From NCBI GenBank assembly GCA_938015805.1, contig CALLXF010000059.1, positions 1-40,060 of the forward strand: a DNA stretch of 40,060 bases. Reading direction: 5' to 3'. The translations under genes were made by a program, and so were the position numbers. Below are positions 34,038 to 40,060 of this stretch, one piece after another. Source of the DNA: an uncultured Saprospiraceae bacterium. GTDB lineage: Bacteria > Bacteroidota > Bacteroidia > Chitinophagales > Saprospiraceae. The notes beneath the pieces are model-generated. The model ran no database searches and was not told where the DNA came from. It was given only the letters and a program-made list of their open reading frames with translations. Every line of letters starts with the position of its first letter. Position 1 is the stretch's first letter.

Positions 34038-34987
34038 TATTTAATAGATCAACATATAATGTAACTTTCAAGGTTTTAACCTTTTTGCTGATCATAGGGT
34101 TATGGTCCTGTAAGCATGTTATCGATCTAGAATTACCGGAAGATAAAAAACTTGTATTAATCTCTAATTTCACTCCCGAAGAAAATATAAAAATACACTT
34201 AGGTACTACTTCTAACGTAAACCAAGATGGTATAATTCTTCCTGATAAAGAGGCCATAGTAACTCTTTTTAAAAACGGTAGTAAAATCGATATCCTAGAA
34301 TATGTTGTCGGAGATGGAGATAAGAGCCCATACTTTATAAGTAAATTTAAGCCCACCCTTGTAGACGAGTATTCCGTAACTGCGAGTTATAAAGATTATC
34401 CAGAAGTTAGATCTTCTGATATCATTCCGAGCTATATAGAAATAAGTAATACTACATTATTAAATAAAGACATTTTTGAAAACTACTCCAATAATTATTC
34501 TTATGATTTAAACGTAGAATTAGAAATCTCTAAAGAATACAAAAACATGGATTTTTTCCATATTCGTCTATTAAATGATTACGATTTTTACTATCTCCAA
34601 AATTCTGATACGATAAAGCATTTTGTATTTCCTCAAGAAATATCTTTTGAGCTGGCAGATCAAAGTTTAGATCATATTTCTTTGTTACACGAACCGGGAA
34701 TTTTAATCGATAGAAATTCTCTTCCTGATCCATCTAAAATAGAATTAAATTTTTTCGTATCTAATTTACCTGGTGCTACGATGAAGGGAAATTTTCCGAT
34801 ACAGATCAGAAGTGGAAGTAGTAATTACTATAAGTTCCATAAAAGTGTAGGCGAACAAGAAGTTACAAGTGCAGATGCTAATAACATTTTCTCTATCCCA
34901 TCTACTTTAATTTTTAATAATATAGAGAATGGAATTGGTAATTTTAGTGGTTATTCTTCTCATGTTGTTGACATTAAACTAAAATAA
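34034..34987 (+). CDS. DUF4249-family lipoprotein
   Basis: A signal peptide with lipobox LWSC (Cys26) is followed by CKHVIDLELPEDKKLVLISN, the typical opening of DUF4249 proteins: a short hydrophilic strand, then a domain with repeated beta segments (ATVTLFKNGS-like AIVTLFKNGSKIDILEYV, DEYSVTASYKDY). The ATGA overlap with the TonB receptor gene indicates coupled translation. DUF4249 lipoproteins regularly accompany such receptors and are thought to sit on the outer-membrane surface as accessory substrate-binding or capping proteins; direct evidence is scarce. Confidence 0.85.
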   Translation: MIFNRSTYNVTFKVLTFLLIIGLWSCKHVIDLELPEDKKLVLISNFTPEENIKIHLGTTSNVNQDGIILPDKEAIVTLFKNGSKIDILEYVVGDGDKSPYFISKFKPTLVDEYSVTASYKDYPEVRSSDIIPSYIEISNTTLLNKDIFENYSNNYSYDLNVELEISKEYKNMDFFHIRLLNDYDFYYLQNSDTIKHFVFPQEISFELADQSLDHISLLHEPGILIDRNSLPDPSKIELNFFVSNLPGATMKGNFPIQIRSGSSNYYKFHKSVGEQEVTSADANNIFSIPSTLIFNNIENGIGNFSGYSSHVVDIKLK

Positions 34988-35046
34988 ATAATATATCGTT
35001 TTTCTTTCTTGAGGAAAAAGCAGTTATAAAATCTCTTAGAATAAAC

Positions 35047-35075
35047 TAGAGTAAACGATTTCTTAATTTACTCTA
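35047..35075 (+). terminator. Hairpin after the DUF4249 gene
   Basis: A perfect 9-bp stem (35047-35055 with 35067-35075) lies 60 bases after the stop codon of the ECF/FecR/receptor operon. A second imperfect hairpin is at 35116-35143. There is no strong T-run, so termination strength is uncertain. Confidence 0.5.
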
Positions 35076-35231
35076 AGCATGGTTTTTACCTAGACAATAA
35101 GAGTCATAAAAAAGAAAAGTACCCTAAACTTAAAGAGTACTTTCCACAAAAAACCACTATTATGCTTTACTGGACAACATTTTTATTTGCCGCTCAGGAC
35201 GTTTTGATGCCCTAGTTTGTCCAAGGGTAAA

Positions 35232-35267
35232 ATCCAATCGGAAAGTACATCGACTTTCCAATCGGAT
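35232..35267 (-). terminator. Hairpin downstream of the CotH-kinase gene
   Basis: An inner 7-bp stem (35240-35246 with 35253-35259) and an outer 4-bp stem (35232-35235 with 35264-35267) are separated by a symmetric AATC/AATC internal loop. It begins 13 bases after the minus-strand stop at 35281. On the minus strand it is followed by a short T-run. Confidence 0.6.
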
Positions 35268-35280
35268 AAAAACCTACTTA

Positions 35281-37854
35281 TTAAAAGTTTATAATATTTA
35301 CTTTATATGTTTGAGAAGCGTCTCCTATTTGTACGTCTAAAAAGTAAAGTCCACTTTCTTTAATCCTATCTATATTAAGTATCGTAGTCTTAGAACCATT
35401 AGTCTTGAATCCACTCTCAGATGTAAATCTTTCAATTAGCTGACCTGTTACTGAGTATAGCTCAAAACTAACATCAGTGGACTCTATTAAATTGTACTCT
35501 ACCACAAGTCTATCTGAGGCAGGATTTGGAAACATTGTTACCTCATTCTCTTCAAGGTCATTTACAGATGTCGTTCCTATTAATTTAAAAACAGCTGTAA
35601 GCGTATCGGCTTCTGTCATAATATAATCTGCACGTCTATCATAAATAGTCGGGTTAACCGGATTATTTACTGCACTTATCCAGTGGCTAAATTCATACTC
35701 CTCTTCAAATTCATTGAATACTTTAGCTTTAATTTTATTCTCCATTCCTCCAAAATAGTTTCCAGTCCAGAGGAAATTTTCTATATCCAAAGTATTAAAA
35801 TCTATCTCTCCTATTCCATCAGGAATAGTCTTTAACGTTAACTCGTATGGTCCTTCTAGCTCATCATAGCAATCAAGTGCTCCATCATCTAAATTATTAC
35901 ATCGAGCTCCGATAAAATCTCTCAGATCTTGGACATTAGATTGCCACTCCGTCATGGTACCACCCCATCTTGCTATTTGCTTAGGCATTTCTGGTTCTAT
36001 AACAGCTATCATACTATCTAAAACTGTGAGCATATTATCACAAGTAAAAACTGTATTCATTAGATCTGCATATCGACCATAATACAATTGTTTGAAATCA
36101 GGATTCTCCTCTAATAATTTTAGAAATATTTTTTCATGCTTACCGACATCATTATTATTACCCCCAAAACCTCCAAAAAAGACATCCATAAAATCGGCAA
36201 TCTCTTCTAGGTCACAAGGTGTCGCATTAGGACTAATATTAGGCACCCCAGAGTAATTAATATAGTAATCAAACGTGGCATCTAAATCCCAAAGAATATA
36301 ACCCCACTTTTTATGATCACCATCTGGATCTAATCCTCTCCACCATCCTGTATTGTAATTTAACCAGTCAGAAGCAACAACATTTAAATTCATTAGCATA
36401 TAATCGATCATACTGACCATATTAATACTGTCCTCTGCGATTGTATAATTTTCAGGATCGCTCATATCATTATCTAAAATAAAATCTCTTATTCTTTCCC
36501 AGTCTTCTTGAGCTTTTTGACCACCATATTCTATTTCTGTATTTCCCCACGTAGATAAATACTGTATATCATATTTACCTTGATCATAATACTCATCCGT
36601 ATAATCATGATCCACTGGTCTTTCTCTCATACCATAAACACCCCAATATTCTCCGTTTAAAAATAATACTACTCGTTCCACTGCTCTGAGATCCAGTTCC
36701 ATACCTGCAAGCTGAGATAAAGTGTGTACATATTCATCTCTGACATGTGTACTTCCCTGATGTGCAAAATCATCAATAGCAGGATAATTATCATCACCAG
36801 AGTTTCTAAACATAAATTTCTGATACTCATCTCTTTCCGAATAACTAAAAAGCGGAGCATCTACAGATTTAGAATATCCCATTTCATCTCTAGAGATCCA
36901 ATCAAGGCTACGATGATCTAAGGCCCACGAATCCTGTCCATGCCTATTTAGGCTACCGTAGGAAGTAGCTTCTCTTTCTTTATCTACATTAAAGTACTCT
37001 AAGGAACCTATAGGAATTAGAGGTCCATTTCCATTTGCAAGTTCTATGACCTCATCTGCTGCTACAGAAAATACTGCAAGGCTAAAATCCTCATCTATGA
37101 GGTATGTATTAAAATCCATTCTACCAGGCAAGATTAATGGATCATTACTAAATGCCTGAGCTTTAATAACCTGAGTCTGGGTCACTGTAATAGGACCCAG
37201 ATACTCAGGTGAATTAATTGTTGGATTAAATCCGTTAAGGGTGTATCTCAAAACCGAATTCGGTTCGTTATTTATTATTGATATTTCTTGCTGACCATTA
37301 TAAAACCCTCCTTCTAAACTCATCGTCGGCATAGCTGTATAGCCATTTACCTGAGGAGTATTATCATTAGATGCTCCGTAAGATGGCGAAGTACAAATTC
37401 TCCAATCATCACTACCATCAGAGACTCTACATCGAGAATGTTCCACTAAAGTGAGCCCTAAGTCATGCATTTCTAAAATTTCTTCATCCTGATTTGTAAG
37501 CATCACGATATCAGTTCCCTTAGTTTGAGCCAGCTTAAAATTAGTATGGTATTGCCCATTTTTAAATCCATCTCTTCCAGAGCAAAAGAAAATCAAATGT
37601 CCATTTCCAGGAATTACCGTTCCCGAAGGAATTTCCCATTTACCGGGTTTTGCTTCTTTGTCAGAAAGATGCCATCCACTTATATCCACTGCACCATTGT
37701 CAGTATTGTAAAGTTCTATCCAGTCTTCTGTTCTACCATAATTGTCTAGAAAATTTTCTAGATTAGATGTGGAGAACTCATTTACTACTACTTGTGCATT
37801 TAACATTTGGCTTAAAGCCAATAAGCAAAAAATGTAAATATTCCTTTTCTTCAT
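35281..37854 (-). CDS. Secreted CotH-kinase / lamin-tail-domain T9SS protein
   Basis: Signal peptide (ending LNAQ), then a lamin-tail domain (~20-135: VVNEFSTSNLENFLDNYGRT, EDWIELYNTDNGAVDISGWH), a chitobiase-C-like Ig segment (~180-245: SVLRYTLNGFNPTINSPEY), a CotH-type atypical kinase domain (~290-600: FMFRNSGDDNYPAIDDF, LFLNGEYWGVYGMRERPVD, WGYILWDLDATFDY) and a type A T9SS C-terminal domain from ~785 (FPNPASDRLVVEYNL). CotH proteins phosphorylate spore-coat proteins in Bacillus; here the kinase would act outside the cell on an unknown target. The order LTD-CotH-T9SS recurs in this phylum. It is monocistronic. Confidence 0.92.
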   Translation of the reverse strand: MKKRNIYIFCLLALSQMLNAQVVVNEFSTSNLENFLDNYGRTEDWIELYNTDNGAVDISGWHLSDKEAKPGKWEIPSGTVIPGNGHLIFFCSGRDGFKNGQYHTNFKLAQTKGTDIVMLTNQDEEILEMHDLGLTLVEHSRCRVSDGSDDWRICTSPSYGASNDNTPQVNGYTAMPTMSLEGGFYNGQQEISIINNEPNSVLRYTLNGFNPTINSPEYLGPITVTQTQVIKAQAFSNDPLILPGRMDFNTYLIDEDFSLAVFSVAADEVIELANGNGPLIPIGSLEYFNVDKEREATSYGSLNRHGQDSWALDHRSLDWISRDEMGYSKSVDAPLFSYSERDEYQKFMFRNSGDDNYPAIDDFAHQGSTHVRDEYVHTLSQLAGMELDLRAVERVVLFLNGEYWGVYGMRERPVDHDYTDEYYDQGKYDIQYLSTWGNTEIEYGGQKAQEDWERIRDFILDNDMSDPENYTIAEDSINMVSMIDYMLMNLNVVASDWLNYNTGWWRGLDPDGDHKKWGYILWDLDATFDYYINYSGVPNISPNATPCDLEEIADFMDVFFGGFGGNNNDVGKHEKIFLKLLEENPDFKQLYYGRYADLMNTVFTCDNMLTVLDSMIAVIEPEMPKQIARWGGTMTEWQSNVQDLRDFIGARCNNLDDGALDCYDELEGPYELTLKTIPDGIGEIDFNTLDIENFLWTGNYFGGMENKIKAKVFNEFEEEYEFSHWISAVNNPVNPTIYDRRADYIMTEADTLTAVFKLIGTTSVNDLEENEVTMFPNPASDRLVVEYNLIESTDVSFELYSVTGQLIERFTSESGFKTNGSKTTILNIDRIKESGLYFLDVQIGDASQTYKVNIINF

Positions 37855-38152
37855 ATACGTGCTTTAATTTAAAGGGACACCGTTAGATTCTTGTCGTACT
37901 ACGAGACTCCATCCCCTATGATGAATAAAAAATAATCAATAATGTTTGGTTGACCTTTACTATCTCTTTAAGAAACACTAAAAGAAAAAACAGTACCTAT
38001 TCTAGATACTTAAATATAATACATCTTTCTATACCCCGAGAAATCAGTATAAACAATAAGGAAATTGGATGAATAGCTGTCTAGTCAGAAAAATGAATAT
38101 GATCATAAAATTAAATTCGCCAAATAGGAGGAAGATCCACAAAAAAATATAT

Positions 38153-39244
38153 TTAAGACTTTGTATTTTCTGCCCATTTTTTAAACTGTCCAGGCTTACT
38201 ATTTATATCCGTACTTAGTAGCATGGCAATAGGTTCTGTACTTTCAAATCTTTCTAAAATAATTCTAATAATCGATATTATCGGCAATGCTAATATCACT
38301 CCACCGACACCCCACAAAGACCCAAAAGATAATAAAGATAAAATTGCAAAGAGCGGATTTATATCCACTTTATCTCCTACTATTTTAGGAGTGATTAGAT
38401 TACCTTCTATCTGCTGGATAAGGCCATAATAAATGAGTACCGCTACGGGTTGCCAGTTAGCATCAGCTGTTGCGAGAGCATATAAAAAAGGAAGTAGTCC
38501 TCCTAAAAGAGTTCCTATGTAGGGAATTACCGCCAGTAATCCTGCTAATGCTCCCCAGAAAAAAGCGTGATCGATACCTATAATATATAAACCTAAAGTA
38601 TTTAACACAGTGAGTATCACCATTACAATTCCTAAACCACCTATATAAGCTTGGATTGTTTCTTGTATTTCTCTCAACGTTTCTTTAACTTCTTTTCTAG
38701 CACTTTTTTCAAAAAGATAAACGATAAAATTCTTTATACTTCTACGATAGTAAAGTATAAAGAAAGTATAGATAAAACATAACGCAAGGTTTACAATGAT
38801 CGATGTTGATGTAATTAAGCCTTGACTAATTGTGCTGAGAGGACCTCCTAATGATTTACCTAAACCTCCAGACATAAGGGATTCTGTTTTTAAATTAAGC
38901 ATAGGAAATGCTCTATTGATTTCTGAAATAGCTTTTTTTACCCCTACCTTAAGATTTTCTCCTATCGATGGTAAGGAGTCCACTATATCTATAAACTGCA
39001 TGGAAAATAAAAAAATGACTAAAGCGAGCGGAAGGATAATGGTTAAGAAGCTCAGAAAAATAGATACTACTCGAACATTAATCTTACGTTGATAAAAATT
39101 GTTTATTGGGTATAAAAAAATCGCTATGATTATTGCGAAAACTACAGGCATCCAAAGGTTAACCGAGATATAAGAGAACCAACCTACACCTAGTAAAACG
39201 ATAATAATATATGCTGTATTCTGTAGTGTTAGCTGGTTGTTCAT
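38153..39244 (-). CDS. AI-2E family transporter / PerM-like membrane protein
   Basis: A 363-residue membrane protein, the family's usual size, with an N-terminal pair of helices (~10-50), a third helix near 60-85, a soluble loop (~90-140), and a C-terminal block of helices containing VIPYIGTLLGGLLPFLYALA, GNLITPKIVGDKVDINPLFA and WGVGGVILALPIISIIRIIL, the family signatures. Members export diverse small molecules or ions; the AI-2 label comes from one homologue and should not be taken literally. It follows the small membrane protein gene by nine bases and is probably in an operon with it and dps. Confidence 0.92.
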   Translation of the reverse strand: MNNQLTLQNTAYIIIVLLGVGWFSYISVNLWMPVVFAIIIAIFLYPINNFYQRKINVRVVSIFLSFLTIILPLALVIFLFSMQFIDIVDSLPSIGENLKVGVKKAISEINRAFPMLNLKTESLMSGGLGKSLGGPLSTISQGLITSTSIIVNLALCFIYTFFILYYRRSIKNFIVYLFEKSARKEVKETLREIQETIQAYIGGLGIVMVILTVLNTLGLYIIGIDHAFFWGALAGLLAVIPYIGTLLGGLLPFLYALATADANWQPVAVLIYYGLIQQIEGNLITPKIVGDKVDINPLFAILSLLSFGSLWGVGGVILALPIISIIRIILERFESTEPIAMLLSTDINSKPGQFKKWAENTKS

Positions 39245-39253
39245 ATGTAAACT

Positions 39254-39715
39254 TTATATTTTTACATTTCTCTTGATATACTGCAATATAACAAAAGCAA
39301 TCAGATTAGTTACGACTAGAATTTCAAAAAATAACATCGCGGCTACTGTCGCTGCTTGGGGAAAAGAATTTGTTACTTTTCCAAATTTATCAAAAGCCCA
39401 ATCTGGATTTATAGCATATAAAATGAAACTAGTCACAGCCACTATAAGACCTGCTATTAGAGATAAATTAAAAGCTATTTTTGCTCCTTTTCCAAAAACG
39501 GATTCTTTCTCTACGATTTTTTGTAAAATATTTAACGCCAAGAAAACCATCACCCCCATGGGAATGTACTTAAACAGGGAAAAATATAATGGGTTTGCTT
39601 CTCCCGATTTACTTAGTAAGATGAGGAGTAAGGAAGTGACTATACCTCCCATTACTCCGTATTTGTATGAGAGATGAGACAATTTTACCGTCTCCATTTT
39701 GTTTGTATCGTTCAT
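39254..39715 (-). CDS. Small four-helix membrane protein of unknown function
   Basis: Four hydrophobic segments are visible (near 18-35, 45-65, 80-105 and 118-140 from this start), and a basic tail, YIKRNVKI. It resembles small DUF4199-type proteins in size and layout but I cannot confirm the family. The frame extends upstream to 39760, but that start would overlap dps by 34 bases; the ATG at 39715 leaves an 11-base gap after the dps stop and is preferred. It is nine bases from the transporter gene, so the three genes form an operon. Confidence 0.75.
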   Translation of the reverse strand: MNDTNKMETVKLSHLSYKYGVMGGIVTSLLLILLSKSGEANPLYFSLFKYIPMGVMVFLALNILQKIVEKESVFGKGAKIAFNLSLIAGLIVAVTSFILYAINPDWAFDKFGKVTNSFPQAATVAAMLFFEILVVTNLIAFVILQYIKRNVKI

Positions 39716-39726
39716 ATTAAATTGTT

Positions 39727-40060
39727 TTATGATCTCGAGAACCAGGCGTTTAGCATCCATGATTTCTTTTCTATAGATCCTAAAAATCCAGAAACCAAGT
39801 CGACTGTTCCTTCGTCTTTTGCATCACCAGCGGATTTTAAAATCTCACGCATGTTTGCAATTAGTTTTTTATGATCTAATAAAATGGATCTGACCATCTC
39901 ATTAGTATCTTCTGTTTTTAATTCTTTTACATCTGCGTTAGCAAGATATTCTGACAAAGTGGATATAGGCTTAAGTTGTAACGTAAGGACTCTCTCCGCG
40001 ATCTCATCGATATTTATTTTTGCCTCGTTGTATAATTCTTCAAATTTTTCGTGCAAATCA
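39727..40060 (-). CDS. dps: Dps/ferritin-like iron-storage and DNA-protection protein, N-terminus cut by window edge
   Basis: The frame runs off the window end; the visible C-terminal ~110 residues begin DLHEKFEELYNEAKINIDEI. This is the Dps core: ferroxidase residues are in NIDEIAER (the conserved D-x3-E pair), followed by LQLKPISTLSEYL and a last helix KSWMLNAWFSR. The first helix with the partner histidines is outside the window. Dps dodecamers oxidise and store iron and shield DNA from peroxide. It is the first visible gene of a minus-strand operon with the small membrane protein and the AI-2E-type transporter; stress-linked expression is inferred from family knowledge. Confidence 0.9.
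   Translation of the reverse strand, partial: DLHEKFEELYNEAKINIDEIAERVLTLQLKPISTLSEYLANADVKELKTEDTNEMVRSILLDHKKLIANMREILKSAGDAKDEGTVDLVSGFLGSIEKKSWMLNAWFSRS

Overview
The window looks like part of an AT-rich Bacteroidota chromosome, most probably a marine or free-living member of the Saprospiria or a close relative. I infer this from four large exported proteins ending in type IX secretion (T9SS) C-terminal sorting domains, a FecI/FecR/TonB-receptor/DUF4249 locus, many MK..C lipoproteins, poor Shine-Dalgarno sequences, and promoter boxes of the Bacteroidota TAnnTTTG type. I saw no tRNA, rRNA, CRISPR array, transposase or phage gene. Both window edges cut a gene.

Layout. 1-5.1 kb: the end of a secreted PEP/pyruvate-binding (PPDK_N-like) T9SS protein and a beta-helix T9SS protein. 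5.1-7.2 kb: an RDD membrane protein and an EGF-like lipoprotein, bracketed by inverted copies of a 24-bp repeat. 7.3-13.3 kb: a lipoprotein / ECF sigma / membrane-anchored barrel protein operon, then acetyl-CoA synthetase (acs) and a tiny DUF5522 protein. 13.3-15.5 kb (minus): a CRTAC/ASPIC-UnbV lipoprotein. 15.7-18.3 kb: a large helical-repeat protein of unknown function, divergent from a 1.1-kb region with terminators, a promoter and two or three candidate micro-peptide genes. 18.3-21.6 kb: a second ECF / anchored-barrel pair followed by an RskA-domain lipoprotein; the sigma gene and the lipoprotein share a GAGGCAACCCTT-N16-CATAT promoter. 21.7-29.4 kb (minus): a cytochrome c lipoprotein, a 1394-residue repeat-rich T9SS adhesin-like protein, and a tandem PQQ sugar-dehydrogenase-like protein. 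29.6-35.0 kb: an ECF sigma / FecR / TonB receptor / DUF4249 nutrient-uptake and signalling operon. 35.3-40.06 kb (minus): a CotH-kinase T9SS protein, then a dps / small membrane protein / AI-2E-type transporter operon.

The most interesting signals are: (i) two paralogous ECF modules whose second gene appears to join an inner-membrane anti-sigma-like head to an outer-membrane beta-barrel through a long disordered linker, with the same 11-nt overlap with the sigma gene; (ii) an ECF promoter motif that predicts one module's regulon; (iii) micro-peptide genes, one built of three tandem xIP(I/V)(I/L)E repeats, divergent from a TPR-like protein, which resembles a peptide-sensing locus; and (iv) a 13-mer, GGCTTTCGCCAAT, found four times exactly and once with one mismatch, in both intergenic and coding DNA.

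All family assignments come from reading motifs by eye; no database search was run.
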